DNA of 64,000 nt from Rhipidocladum racemiflorum. Its lineage: Eukaryota > Streptophyta > Magnoliopsida > Poales > Poaceae. Where the stretch lies: assembly GCA_036346355.1 (NCBI GenBank), contig CM070577.1:78142509-78206508 (forward strand). The letters are read 5' to 3'. A model generated the notes under the pieces. The model worked only from the letters and a program-made list of their open reading frames with translations, was not told where the DNA came from and did no database searches. The translations under genes and the position numbers were made by a program. This document shows, one piece after another, positions 11,636-23,918 of the stretch (position 1 is the first letter of the stretch; each line of letters opens with the position of its first letter).

Positions 11636-14570
11636 CGTCGCTTCTTCTTCAACTGATGTTGTATTTTGCAAGGGGTGAGTACTTGGTACTCAGCAAGTCA
11701 TGCACAGAATGCAAGCTAATATTCTACATGCATGGCTTTTTTACAAAGGATAGGCTAACATGTTCATTTGCAGTAAAGTAGTATGTGTAAATACCGTAAT
11801 TGATTGCAAAGCAGTAAAAGAATAGTAAAGATAGTAACTCTCACAAGCATTTCACAAGTAAAGCATTTCACAAGTAAAGCATTTCACAACCTAAGTCCAA
11901 TTCTCAGTTCCATCCCAAACCCTTTTTTCAAAGCCAAGTTATTCTCATGAAAGTCTAACCCTTGACTGTAATCCCCGAGTATTGTCCAATGCTGCGGACA
12001 CGGCTATTCGAATAGATTTTTACACTCTGTAGAGGTTATACACTTTACCCACAAGATACAGTCAAACCCCACTCAAGCGAGTGACCATAACAAAGCCTTT
12101 CGGAAACTTCTACCTCATCAAGTGAACCTCCCCGGTTGCCATACACTATCCCTTCATTCAGCAGAGGCGAAGTATAGGACCGACATACCGTTGGACGGGT
12201 ACCATGCCGCAGCACCTGGTACGCTCCCCCGTACACCTAGTATAGTTGACACCCCGAGGTATGACATGCAAGTTATCAGTAACCTACTCAACTAGGTCTG
12301 TCCCATTCCAGACATGTGGTTGCATGATGAACTCAGTTCAAAGGCTTGCAAGGTTAAGTCCTTAGGTTGACCAGGGCAAGACTACCCAAGTAACAAAACC
12401 AAATCGACATTCCCGGTGCCACTCCTGGCCCACCAGAACAATCTTGCCACATGCCCTAGTCTAAATCAGTTAAACCCCCAGTTGATTATCATGCACCACG
12501 TGCCATCAACTTCATCGACAACACATGACACTTCTCAAAAACATGTTCCATATCTCATTAAGTCAACATTGATATTTAATTATCCAAAATCATGTCATGA
12601 CTACGTGGCAGGGCTAAGCATACTACAACGAGCTATTTAACCCATGTTGGCATTTTAATAATGTCCAACTACTTAAACCAGGCTAGGGTGACAAGGGTTC
12701 ATGGCACATAATTATTTATGTCAAGGTGGCAAACAGTAAATTGGCATTTAACTAATTCCCAGAATTAATCAAAGCATTTTCTAATTAAAGTAACATGCAA
12801 TAATTTGAATCAAAATAATTTTCAAAAGTGGGAACAATATAGTCAAAGCATAACTTGCCTTCAAAAAGTACTTGTTCTTGATCTTGAGCTAGCTCCTGGG
12901 TCAAAACTTCACCTTCCAATCCTTCGGGCACTTCAACGTCTACTCGTAACGTGCATAAATAATAATAAAATAATTAAACAATACACTTAAAAAGTTCAAA
13001 AATTCAAATAAAATTCATAAACAAAAAGAGCACAATTTTACAGTTTTTTAGAAATTTGAACCACCCAAATCGGAGTTAAAACACAAAAGTTATAAGCATT
13101 TGAAGTTTAAATAAATCAATAAAAGATTAAACCGAATTTCTTTAATTATTTTCCTACTAGAAATCCTCGATTAAACGCGTTGCCGACACGTGTACCAATC
13201 GCAATGCGCCACGTTAGCTCTGGCGCATGCGCCCGGTCCACGCGTGGCTCGGCTCCATGGTGGACTTGGCGCACGAGTCCACCGAGGCTGACAGACAGGC
13301 CCCAGCTGTCGGAGACGTCGCGTCCAGTTCGGCCAGGCCGTGCCACGCGACGCTCGCTGGTTGGTCCGGCTTCAACACGATCTAAGACATTTGTTCAAAA
13401 ACAAACGGCTCGGATGCGATTGAATTCTCAGCAGTGAGGGACGACGTGGGTGGTCCCGGCTGCCGCCAAGTGGCGCAATCTCCAACGCCCGATCTGGATC
13501 TAACGGTCCGAAATGGATCCAACCCGCATAACTCGAGCTAATCTAAACCATCGAAAACGAAATCTACGGTTGAGATTGAATCTAATCCCGGTTTAGCCAA
13601 AACACGTGAGCTAATCCTAACCATGCAATCCCTGATCTAACGGTGGAAAACTGATCTAATCTAATGCATACCGTTCGGCTACGTGGACTTACCAGAGCCC
13701 TTGGATGAAGATCGATGGCCTCAGTGCTTCGCGAAGGTCGACGGTGGCACTGGGACGTGCGGTGGTTGGAGTCGAAGAAGATGACCCGGGCTTCGGCGAC
13801 TCGGTGCTGCTCCGACCAAGCAAGATGGTCCCTCGGTGCGGCACTTCGCAGCGGTCCTTCGGGTGACCACCCACACAGTGGAAACCCTCCCGGCGGCGAC
13901 TAAGAAGACAAAAACCCTGGCGGCGCAAGGCTTGCTCCGGCGAGCAATCTAGAGGCGGAGGTGGTGGCTCGTGCTGCGAGAACTAGGGCGAAACGAAAGG
14001 CTCGAAGTGGCGGTCTAGGAGGTGTATTTAATACCCTCAACTTCCGTGTGAATCGCGGAACCCTAACGAAAGCGGCGGCCCCATAGCGGCGCAATCCGAC
14101 CATAACTCGGGGAGGAAGAAGCAATCTTGGCCGTCCATGTGTCCAGTTCCGACGGCTTGCCGTGCTGTGCGACGCGGACGGCTACGGGCCGTTGGATTCT
14201 AATCCAACGGTTCAATCCCGCACCCAGTGCGGTTGAACCAAGCGGCGCGGGTTCGGCTCAGTCGGTTCAACAATGACCGATCGGGTCGGCTGTTTTCCAG
14301 CGATTTAAATAAGCAAGTAAAATCGTAGAAATTCATTTAATTCAAGAAAAATAGCAAAATACTTAGAAAAATTATGGAAAATATTTTAAGGCATTTTGAA
14401 CTTAAATAAAATATTTTCAACAAAAATTTATTTGAAACTTTTAAATATTTAAATAATGAGATAATGACTTAATTCAAATTAAATCCAAATAAATTGTGAT
14501 AAATTCCAAAAATTCCCAAAAATTACAAATCCACTTTAAATACAGGAAAAGCAAAAATTGGGCTATTATA
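11636..14570 (-). repeat. Element E 3' LTR (family F, 3' end truncated)
   Basis: Family F LTR sequence runs from an internal breakpoint at 11636 to the terminus at 14570 (GGGCTATTATA, a decayed GGGTGTTACA). It lacks about 300 bp of the LTR end that should lie left of 11636. The E polypurine tract directly follows on the right, which identifies this as the 3' LTR of element E. It is non-coding apart from chance frames in its GC-rich middle (13170-14280). Confidence 0.75.
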
Positions 14571-14584
14571 AACCTCCCCCTTAA
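14571..14584 (-). other. Element E polypurine tract
   Basis: Minus-strand TTAAGGGGGAGGTT lies directly next to the LTR terminus at 14570. It is the plus-strand primer for reverse transcription and gives the element's orientation. Confidence 0.8.
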
Positions 14585-14610
14585 CCGAATCTCGACCCTG
14601 AGATTCAGGG

Positions 14611-15585
14611 CTAACTATATAATAGGTCAGGAAATTCTTTCTTCAGATCCTCCTGGCGCTCCCATGTGGCTTCGCTCTCAGAATGGTTGCTCCACTGAAC
14701 TCTGCAGAAGCGGGTCGACTTGTTTCTGGTCTCTCGATCCATCGTGTCCAGAATCTTCACTGGGTGCTCTTTGTAAGTTAGATCTTCTTGCAGCTCGATT
14801 GAATCTAACGGCGTTTGTTCATCTGGCATTCGGAGACACTTCTTCAATTGAGACACATGAAAAACATCACGCACTCCCGCCAATGACTGCGGCAACCCCA
14901 GCTGATATGCAACTTTACCTCTGCGACTCAGGATCTTGAACAGACCAACATAACGCGGTGCAAGTTTCCCTTTAGCGTGGAATCTCTTAACTCCCTTGAG
15001 AGGTGTAACTTTGAGGTATACAAAATCTTCCGTCTCAAAACTCAGGTCTTGGCGATGGTTATCGGCGTAACCCTTTTGTCTTGACTGAGCTATCTTCAAT
15101 CTTTCCCGGATCATGGCGATCTGCTCTTCGGCTTCTTGAAGAATGTCTGGTCCGAAGACATGGCATTCACCTGTATCATTCCAGTTCAACGGTGTTCGAC
15201 ATAGTCTACCATACAGAGCTTCAAATGGTGACATCTGCAGACTTGCTTGATAGCTATTATTGTAGCTGAACTCGGCGTACGACAAACTCTTATCCTAAGA
15301 AGTAGCATAAGCCAATGCACAAGCTATCAACATGTCTTCTAGAATCTGGTTAACTCTTTTCGTCTGTCCATCTGTCTGCGGATGGTAAGCTGTACTAAAG
15401 TTTAGACGGGTCCCCATGGCTTCATGTAACTTATTCCAGAACCTTGAGGTGAACTGGGTACCTCTGTCCGATACAATCTTCTTTGGCACTCCATGCAAGC
15501 AGACAATCTTGGACATATACAACTCTGCTAATTTATCTCCTGAGTAGGTTGTCTTCACAGGAATGAAATGGGCGACCTTTGTCAA
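14611..15585 (-). pseudogene. Element E: integrase core, GPY/F region and chromodomain
   Basis: Positions 15585-15295 read the integrase core, with VSDRGTQFTS and AYHPQTDGQT carrying the second Asp and the region before the catalytic Glu. After one in-frame stop, 15285-14611 reads 224 codons covering the integrase C-terminus and a chromodomain-like end with FCRVQW and EATWE about 40 residues from the stop. Chromodomains of this type direct chromovirus insertion to marked chromatin. The integrase zinc finger is missing because the frame jumps straight from the RNase H tail into DRLTKVAHF-like sequence near 15595. Confidence 0.8.
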
Positions 15586-16791
15586 TCGGTCTACTATTTA
15601 CCCATATGTAATCCTTGATCAGTTCCAACCATCTCCTTTGCCTCATGTTCAAATCCGATTGGGTGAATATGTACTTAAGACTCTTATGGTCTGTATACAC
15701 TTCACATCTATTTCCAATCAGATAGTGATGCCACAACTTCAAGGCATGCACTACTGCGGCTAACTCTAGGTCATGTGTTGGGTAATTCTCCTCATGTGGC
15801 CTCAACTGCCTTGATGCATATGCAACGACCTTGCTGTTCTGCATCAGCACACATCCCAGCCCTTGGCGCGATGCATCACAGTATATATCAAAACTCTGGT
15901 TCACGTCCGGTAGGACTAACACCGGTTCTGATGTCAAGTGCTTCTTCTGCTCTTGAAAACCCTTTTCGCACTCCAGCGTTCAGGTAAACTTCTTTTCTTT
16001 CTTCAACAATTGCGTGAGAGGTCTCGCAATCGTCGAAAATCCTTTAATAAAGCAGAGGTAATAACCTGCCATTCCCAGAAAACTACGGATCTGGGTCACC
16101 GTCTTCGGCTGCTCCCAATACAACACAGCTTCTACTTTGCTTGGACCGACTGCGACTCCTTCTGCAGTCATCACATGTCCAAGAAACTCCACCTTGTCCT
16201 TCCAAAAACCACACTTACTGAACTTGGCGAAGAGTTGTTGTTCCCTCAGTTTCTCCAGAACTAGCCTCAGGTATTCTGCATGCTCTTCTCTTGTCTTGGA
16301 GTAAACAAGATGTCATCTATAAACACGATGACAAACTTATCCAGATATTCCATGAAAACCTTATTCATTATGTTCATGAAATAGGCGGGTGCATTTGTCA
16401 GACCAAAGGATATAACAGTGAACTCGTAATGTCCGTATCTTGACGAGAACGCGGTCTTCAGAATATCCTCTGATAGGATCTTCAGCTGATGATATCAAGA
16501 CCTCAGATCAATCTTGGAGAAAAATCTGGCTCCTCTCAACTGGTCAAACAGGTCATCGATCCTGGGTAGAGGGTACTTGTTCTTCATGATGACTTCATTA
16601 AGCGCACGGTAATCGATACACATCCGAAAACTTCTATCCTTCTTCTTGACAAACAGAACTGGCGCTCCCTATGGCGACGAACTGGGCCAGATAAATCCTT
16701 TTTCCATTAACTCCTCGAGCTGCTTCTTCATTTCCACCAACTTTTTGGTTGACATCTAATAGGGCCTCTTTGCTATCGGTGCTGTTCCAGT
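15586..16791 (-). pseudogene. Element E: reverse transcriptase and RNase H, degraded
   Basis: Reverse transcriptase text is readable from about 16790 down to 16290. It includes MCIDYRALN and VIVFIDDI, but has stops and frame changes. The thumb and connection follow at 16192-15980 (FLGHV..). RNase H follows at 15937-15595, with IYCDAS, YPTHDLELAA and TDHKSLKY. The RNase H frame ends in KDYIWVNSR, where the usual text would continue for several hundred bases before the integrase core; the join indicates a deletion of most of the linker and the integrase N-terminus. The N-terminal RT boundary is the hAT-like insertion at 16791. Confidence 0.75.
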
Positions 16792-18347
16792 CAAGGTTAC
16801 AAATCTCGTTTTTGGAAAAATCTTGGAGGTGGCCGAAATCTGAAATCTCGGCAAGATTCGAAAATTTCGGGCAAAATTCGGACAAAATGCAAAAACCAAA
16901 TTTCAAATCCGTTTTTTTTTTCAACCGGGAAATACGAGATCTCGGCCGAAATTACCGAGATCTCGAGCGAAATCACCGAGATCTCGGTCCACATTGAACC
17001 ATCCGAAAAATGGTCCAAAACACGTCAAAAAATTTTGAAAAGTTTTTTGGATGGTCCTCAAACATCACTAATGTTCCCATAAAAATTTGAGATGATGATC
17101 AAGCATGAGGAATTTTTAAAAAATCTAACAGTGGTAAAGTCGTGATAAAAACCATATATAAAATTAGTTTTTGATTTTTCAAATGTAACAAATGAACTTC
17201 AAGTCATTTGAAAAGTTTTATATATGTTCCTATGTATTAAAAAAGTCAATCCTTAACGATTTAAATTGTACACTCTAGAGCTATCATATATAGCAACCCT
17301 ATATACAAACTTGACTTATAATGCTAAACCAACACATAAGAACATAAGTGCTACGAGAATCACGGGTAGGTTCTAACAGCAAACACCAGGATAGATTGCA
17401 TTTGATCAAATAAATAGATAGAAAAAACCAAAAGGGATTGGTGCACACACCTCATAGAGGCAGCAAAAGCTCTGCTCAGTTGAAGTTAAGAAACAAGGTC
17501 TATAGTTATGTACTTATGTGAATAATTAACAAACTATGATGATCAGGCTGCAGTAGTCATAAGTCATAACAATGATAAGCAATTATGTTCAACAGAAATT
17601 TAATTGCGTAAATTACAGGCTTCATGGGCTTCTACCAGTTCCAAGCTCATCACAGATCCTTGGACATATCAGTGGCATACTGGCATGCATTGATTTATGT
17701 ATTTAAGTAACTGGATTTCTATTTTTTGTTTCATTAACATGCCATCTAAGGGCTTCATCAAAATAAAGAAAAGGGCCACCTCCATTATAAGTCATTTCAG
17801 ACTTCTACTTTGTTTCAGATTCATATTCACAGTTTCATACTACCTCTCCTGACATAAATTTACGACAATCTTTCCATCCAATGCCCTTCACTTAAATGCA
17901 ACATTGTGCAAGTGATTATGTGAACGGACTAGAAAAGTTCCTATGTATTAAAAAACTTCAAACCACTTTAGAAAATTTTGAAATTTTTTTTGAATGGTCC
18001 TAACACATCCATAATATTCCCATAAAATTTTCAGAAGATGATCAATCTTGAAATTTTTTAAAAAATTCAGAAAGTCCTAACCGACAAATTGAACGGACCA
18101 AAAAATGGTCAAAAACATGTTAAAATTTTTTGAATTTTTTTGTGGATGATCTTGATCCTAAACCCAATCAAATACAATACACAAAAATCAAAATCCGGCA
18201 AAACAACTATCAAATCTCATCTGAAATCACCGAGATCTCGTCGAGAAATCCGAAATTTGAATTTTTCGGGATTTTGAATCTCGGAGGGGTTCGAAATCCT
18301 AAATCTCGTCCGAGATTTCGGATTTCGGTCCGAAATTTGAATCCCTG
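16792..18347. mobile_element. Non-autonomous hAT-like element inside E pol
   Basis: A 1556-bp AT-rich insertion splits the E polyprotein between protease and RT. Its ends are CAAGGTTACAAATCTCG on the left and, read inward from the right, CAGGGATTCAAATTTCGG, which match at most positions. The flanking 8-mers are GTTCCAGT (16784-16791) and GTTCCAGG (18348-18355), seven of eight identical, as expected for hAT. Removing the insert and one copy rejoins the E reading text across the site. No transposase is present. Both ends carry clustered GAAATCTCGG/CCGAAATTTC words in both orientations. Class assignment rests on duplication length and the CA(G/A)GG terminus. Confidence 0.7.
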
Positions 18348-20083
18348 GTTCCAGGTACTAACTCAATCACAAACTCCATATCTCTGTCTGGCGGCATACC
18401 AGGTAAATCTTTGGAAAAAAACATCAGGGTACTCATTCGCCACTGGAACATCATCTATGCTGACTGCCTTCGCACTGTTGACCATTAACTGTCCATCACA
18501 GACGACGGTCGCTTGGAACTCCACTTTTCTTCCACATGGGCTCTCAACGGATATGATTCTTCGTCCACAATCCAACACAGCCTTGTGCTAGGATAACCAA
18601 TCAATTCCCAAGATAATATCTAGGGTCTGAGTACACAATATAATGAGGTTCGCTAGGAATTCTACCCCATCTACCAATATTCTTACCCCAGAACATCCTA
18701 CTTGCGATCGGAGTTCTGACCCAGGGGTTTGAACTATAAGCATGCATTTAAGATCCACAATCTCCAAATCTTTTCTGGCAACAAAATCTCGAGAAACAAA
18801 CGAATGCGAAGCTCCAGAGTCAAACAAAACTGTTGCAGGTACTAAGTTAGCAAGCAACTTACCCAGTACGACGTCCGTAGCATTCTGCAGTGCATCTGCG
18901 GTGACATGATTGACGCAGCTTCTCACCACAATCTGAGTTGTGGCTCCAGGCTGTGCAGCTCCACAGCTTGATCCTGGTGCAGGTGTTCTTGCCGGTGTAG
19001 ATCCCAGATTGAAACGAACTGGAGTCACACCTCCTCCTTTCTTGGGGCAATTGTTGGCGAAGTGTTCTGGTTCATTGCATGCATAACAGTGTCTCACTGT
19101 GCCCTGCTGACTGCTCGCAGCTGCGTTGCTGGTTGGCGTTGGAGTCTGATAGTTCTGATTGGCAGGTCTTGGTGCTGGTGACGGTGTCTTTGCAATATTC
19201 TGCGGCTGAAACCTGAAGAACTGATTCGGTGCAACCCTCAAACGCTGTGCACCCTAATGTGCTCCTTGTTGCGCCATCCTGCGCTTCCGGTTATCCTCCA
19301 GCTCTTTGCGCTTATCCTCCAAAATGAGCGCCTAGTTCACCAACTCCTGGAAGTCGGGGAACGTGTGGGTAATCAATCCCACTTGAAGTCCAGAATTCAG
19401 TCCCTTCATGAAACGGACTTTGTCTTGTTTTGTCTGGCCGCTACGCCTTGGTGCGTGGCGTGCAACCGAAAGTGAACTTGTTCAGATATTCAGACACTGG
19501 CTGATTGCCTTGCTTTAGTGCTCTGAACTCCTCCTTCTTGATGTTCATGATCCCTTCTGGCACATGATACTGGCGAAATGCAGCTGTGAACTCTTCCCAA
19601 GTGATATCTTGTGGGTTCTCACGTACGGCACAAAGTTCTCCCACCATTCAGCTACAGTCCATCTAGCTGATGAGATGCATATAACACTCTCTCATTCCCC
19701 ACACACTGGGTAATGTGCAGCTTCCTCTCGATCGATCTCAGCCAATCATCTGCCTCCAGTGGATTGGCGTTTACAGAGAAAGTGGGTGGATGAGTCCTCA
19801 TGAACTCCGACAGTCTTGAATTCTATCGTTGTCCTTGATTAGCTTGGTTAGCAGCGGTCTGAGCAGTGACCTGCTGCATTTGCTGCATCATCGCATGCAT
19901 CAGCTGAGTATGGGCAATAAGGAAAGCTCCGAAGTTCTGCATATCCACTTGTGGTGCTGGCTGGGGTGCAGGTGCTCCATCACTGGGGTTTCCTGCGGGG
20001 CGAGAACCACTTCCACTTCCTCTGTTGCCACGAGTGTTCACCATTTGTTGATTGCTCCAAGGTTTAGAGACGAGAGGGAACAA
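18348..20083 (-). pseudogene. Element E: gag and protease, degraded
   Basis: Gag probably starts at the ATG near 20046 (MVNTRGNRGSGSGS). The frame breaks near 19823 and pieces reappear at 19647-19441. Positions 19241-18588 read one zinc knuckle (CYACNEPEHFANNC) and a retropepsin with LFDSGASHSF, ending in LGIDWL. A stop separates this from the protease-RT linker at 18578-18363. The linker continues to the hAT-like insertion at 18347 and resumes beyond it at 16791. Family identity is certain from the zinc knuckle and protease motifs. Confidence 0.75.
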
Positions 20084-20809
20084 GAGTAGACAAGTAGTAG
20101 GGAACTTATGCGGGGTGAAAGATGTAACTCAAAATCCAACTTTATTAGTTTTTTCGAAAATGGTTCCATACCCCTGGGAGTACGTACTCCCACTCTCAGT
20201 ATACCGCTTAAATGATGTTACTGTACCCCTTTATCCTTTTGAGTATACTCTAATACTAATTATAAGATACGTATAAAACCTGTAAACCTAAAATGCGTGC
20301 ACCGCTATTTTTCTTATTTTATTTTCATTGCAAGTTTGCCACCCATATGTATCGATCTTAATTTCAATGTACGTACGTAGTGTACATAAACTACGTACCT
20401 CCTGCACTTCAAAAAACATTGAATCAAATTATGTGCCAATGGTTTTCTTGCTTGAATGACACTCATCTTAAACAAACTTGCTAACATTAATTCCATGCAA
20501 GCCAATTATTTCCTTAAGTGGTTGTATTAGCTAGTGATGTCTGATTACAGGTGGTGATTTCTGATTTGCTCCGACTCTAAATTATAGCTGTTGTGAATTA
20601 CCAATTTTTCTAAAATAAATACAGATAGAGAGGATTGCAATATTAATTGTAGATGCTCCAATTATGCTACCAGATAAATGTCCAACAATAGACACCACTG
20701 GAACAAGTCGTATAATATCAGCTTCCTGTTGTGAAGAGACTTCAGATCACCTTGTGAAATTTCTCAGCTTGTATAATACTAGGGAAAATGTGCGTCTAAC
20801 GCCGCACCG
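20084..20809. other. Unassigned AT-rich interval
   Basis: No gene is recognised. It holds a perfect 16-bp palindrome, GGGAGTACGTACTCCC, at 20176-20191 and a second imperfect one around ACGTACGTAG (20370-20400). An open stretch of about 45 codons begins near 20658 after TTGTAG and reads as ordinary mixed-composition protein before running into the satellite. It could be an exon fragment but matches nothing I recognise. Confidence 0.4.
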
Positions 20810-21496
20810 TTTAGTCTTTTTTTTCGAGAAAAAACGGACGACGAAAATATTTTTTTCCGGGCACCGGAGAAAAAACGGACCACGAAAATATTTTTTCCGA
20901 CAAAACGGAGAAAAATGGACCACGAAAACATTTTTTTGGGTTCCGGAAAAAAACGGATTACGAAAACATTTTTTCCACCAAAAACGGAGAAGGGAAGTAT
21001 TTTTTAGAGAAAAAGGATCACAAAAACTTTTTTTTCGGGCACTGGAGAAAAAACGGACCAAGAAAATATTTTTCCCGAGGTCCGAAGAAAAAACGAACCA
21101 CGAAAACATTTTTCCCGACAAAAACAAAGAAACATGGACTACGAAAACATTTTTTTCGGATTCCGGGAAAAAACGGACTACAAAAACATGTTTTCCGACA
21201 AAAACGGAGAAGGGAAGTTTTTTTTTTGAGGAAAAACGTACCGCGAAAACATTTTTTCCGGGCAACGAAGAAAAAACGGACCGTGAAAATATTTTTCACG
21301 GGGTCCGAAGAAAAAATGGACCACGAATACATTTTTCTCGACAAAAACGGAGAAAAGACGAACAAAAAACGAATCTGCCTTTTTTTAAGGAAAAATGGAC
21401 TACGAAAACATTTTTTTCGGGTTCCGAGGGAAAAACGGACCACACATACATTTTTTTTCGTGAAAAACTGAAAAATGACCTAGACATAAGAAATAG

Positions 21497-22069
21497 GGAC
21501 CCGATTGCTATTTTTTTTGGACCCGTTCGCTATTCCGAAAAATTAGAAAATGGCTAACCCGCGATATGTATTTAAAGGGGGGGTCTTTGCTGTAAAGTAA
21601 CGAATCAGGGACCTAAACGTAATCCGAAAAAAAAAATTTATACTCACAAAAAATCACAAAGGGCCTTCTTGTAATTTACAGGGACTAATCCGTAATTTAG
21701 AGAAAATGGAAAGGCTATTTTGCAAATAGGCCAGGGGACGACGTGGCTGGCCTCTCAGGCCGGCAAATCTTCGCAGCGTAATAGGACCCGATTGCTATTT
21801 TTTTTGGACCCGTTCGCTATCCCGAAAAATTAGAAAATGGCTAACCCGCGATATGTATTTAAGGGGGGTCTTTGCTGTAAAGTAACGAATCAAGAACCTA
21901 AACGTAATCCGAAAAAGTTTTTTTATACTCACAAAAAATCACAAAGAGCCTTCTTATAATTTATAGGGACTAATCCGTAATTTAGAGAAAGCAGGAAAGC
22001 TATTTTGCAAATCGGCCAGGGGACGACGTGGCCGGCCTCTCAGGCCGGCAAATCTTCGCGGCATAATAG
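21497..22069. repeat. Tandem duplication, about 287 bp, two copies
   Basis: Positions 21497-21783 and 21784-22069 are near-identical direct copies, from GGACCCGATTGC to the GGCCGGCAAATCTTCGC segment. Each holds the inverted word GGCCGGCCTCTCAGGCCGGC or a close variant. The first 150 bp also resemble the start of the 22860 and 23320 copies, so the same module recurs four times in the satellite. Confidence 0.8.
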
Positions 22070-22684
22070 CAGTGACTAGTAAGATTTGCGCGCTCCGCCG
22101 CGCCGCGCGAAATTTGATCCAAGTTTTTATCTCTGAAAAAGGCAGGAATATCTAAATGTTTTTTTGTTCGCATATTTTTTTTTGGAAAAAAATATGCTAG
22201 GTAAGAACCGTCGACGAACCAGCGAAACAACGGGCCTTTTTGGGAAAAAAAAAGAATAATACTTATTCCGAAAAATATTAGATTCCGAGTTGCAAAAAAA
22301 AACTATAGACGCTGAGTTTAACAACCTATGCGTTCAACGGGTAATAATACATGTTTTGAAAAATATTAGAGATCGAGCCGCAAAAGAAATTTTAGATGCC
22401 GCGCTTAACACCGCAAATGGAAAAAACTTTCTTTCGGGAAAAGCGAGGGAAAACGGGACACGAAAACATTTTTCCCGGGAAAAACAAGGAAAGACGGACA
22501 AAAACGGAGAAACGACGGACGAAAAACGAATTTCCATTTTTTTTTGGGGAAAACGGCCAACGAAAACATTTTCCCCATGCTCTGGAGAAAAAACGAATCA
22601 CGTAAACTTTTTTTCCAGGTAAAACGGAGCAAGGAAACGGCCCTCTAATTTTTTTTGGTAAAACGGTTAACGAAAACATTTTTC

Positions 22685-23607
22685 CCATACTCAAGAGGAA
22701 AAACGGATCACGAAAACATTTTTTCCGGGCAAAACGGAGAAAAGAAACGGTTTTCCATTTTTTTTGAAAAAACGGCTAACGAAAATATTTTTTGCATGCT
22801 TTGGAGAAAAAACGGACCACGGAAACTTTTTTTCGGTCAAAACGGATAAAGGACCCGAACGTAAAACGCGAGTACCTATTTGTTATAATTTTGAACCTGT
22901 TCGCTATTTTGAAAAATTAGGAAAGGGCTCGTTCGCGATTTGTATTTAACGGGAGGGGCTCCATGTAAAACGGCAAATGAGGGGCCTAAACGTGAACCGA
23001 AAAAAAATCTTCCTCTCACATAAAATCGCGCATGGACCTATTTGTAATTTCAAAGAATTGGAAGATTTTTTCGCAAAAACATGGATGGACACGTGGGCAT
23101 GGCCATTGGGCTCCAAAGCTAGCCCTTATAAGGGTGTTAATTCCCATACTCCAGAGGAAAAACGTATCACGAAAACATTTTTTCCAGGCAAAACGGAGAA
23201 AGGAAACAGTTTTCCATTTTTTTTTGAAAAAATGTCTAACGAAAATATTTTTTGCATGCTTTGGAGAAAAAACGGACCACGGAAACTTTTTTTCGGTCAA
23301 AACGGATAAAGGACCCGAACGTAAAACGCGAGTACCTATTTGTTATAATTTTGGATCTGTTCGCTATTTTAAAAAATTAGGAAAGGGCTCGTTCGCGATT
23401 TGTATTTAACGGGAGGGGCTCCATATAAAACGGTAAATGAGGGGCCTAAACGTGAACCGAAAAAAAATCTTCCTCTCATATAAAATCGCGCAGGGACCTA
23501 TTTGTAATTTGTAATTTCAAAGAATTGAAAGATTTTTTGCAAAAACATGGATGGACACGTGGGCATGGCCATTGGGCTCCAATGCTAGCCCTTATAAGGG
23601 TGTTAAT
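22685..23607. repeat. Tandem duplication, about 460 bp, two copies
   Basis: Positions 22685-23143 and 23144-23607 are direct copies. Each starts with CCCATACTC-AGAGGAAAAACG and ends with CTTATAAGGGTGTTAAT. Each contains several 39-bp satellite units followed by a GC-richer module. Differences are a few substitutions and small indels, so the duplication is fairly recent compared with the satellite units. Confidence 0.8.
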
Positions 23608-23621
23608 ATATATATATATAA
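23605..23621. repeat. TA microsatellite
   Basis: A run of alternating T and A of about 17 bases sits exactly at the right end of the second 460-bp copy. The following 300 bases to the foldback element hold no recognisable feature. Confidence 0.8.
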
Positions 23622-23918
23622 GTTCTGTACTATTCGTTCGTCAGCCTCGTATCGATCGGCAGGAGATTCTTCTTTAACTTTAAGGAAATGAGGTCTACAT
23701 ATTAATTTCTCTTTAGCGCTGCACACATCTTTCTGATTAGAGAAATCCTTAGTTTTTAATTCATGGCTACCATAATTGTTTACGATATTTCTCATTATTA
23801 TCGACCCAAGATGACCCAGTACATTACGCCAAATTTTAAATAGTTTTAAGCTTCTAAATATTGTTTTCATTGCATCATATGTTTCAGAGGATTTAAATAG
23901 TTTTAAGTTTTCAAAATT

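Larger units (their letters stand above)
11636..20083 (-). mobile_element. Ty3/gypsy chromovirus E, degraded, no 5' LTR found
   Basis: A minus-strand gypsy element with 3' LTR (11636-14570), polypurine tract, and a polyprotein from gag start near 20046 to a chromodomain-like end at 14614. Its LTR belongs to family F, which ties the F LTRs here to a chromovirus. No primer-binding site or LTR is visible upstream of gag, so the 5' end is lost. Decay is heavy: a hAT-like insertion (16792-18347), an integrase deletion near 15595, and many stops and frameshifts. Confidence 0.8.
20810..23607. repeat. Degenerate satellite with about 39-bp units
   Basis: Repeated units of 38-41 bp follow the pattern GAAAAAACGGACCACGAAAA, then a run of T, then CCGG or CCGAC. 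They start near 20830 and recur to about 23300, interrupted by two kinds of longer repeat. One strand is rich in A and G. Because the unit is close to a multiple of three and has no stop in several frames, long chance frames open on both strands, up to 297 codons at 20664-21557. Their translations are simple Lys/Phe-rich 13-residue repeats, so I do not call a gene. Confidence 0.75.

Noticed and set aside
20664..21557. 297-codon plus-strand ORF and overlapping minus-strand ORFs
   Set aside because: The translations are 13-residue Lys/Phe-rich repeats that mirror the 39-bp satellite; both strands are open for the same reason. Only the first 40 or so codons look like ordinary protein, and they have no recognisable match.
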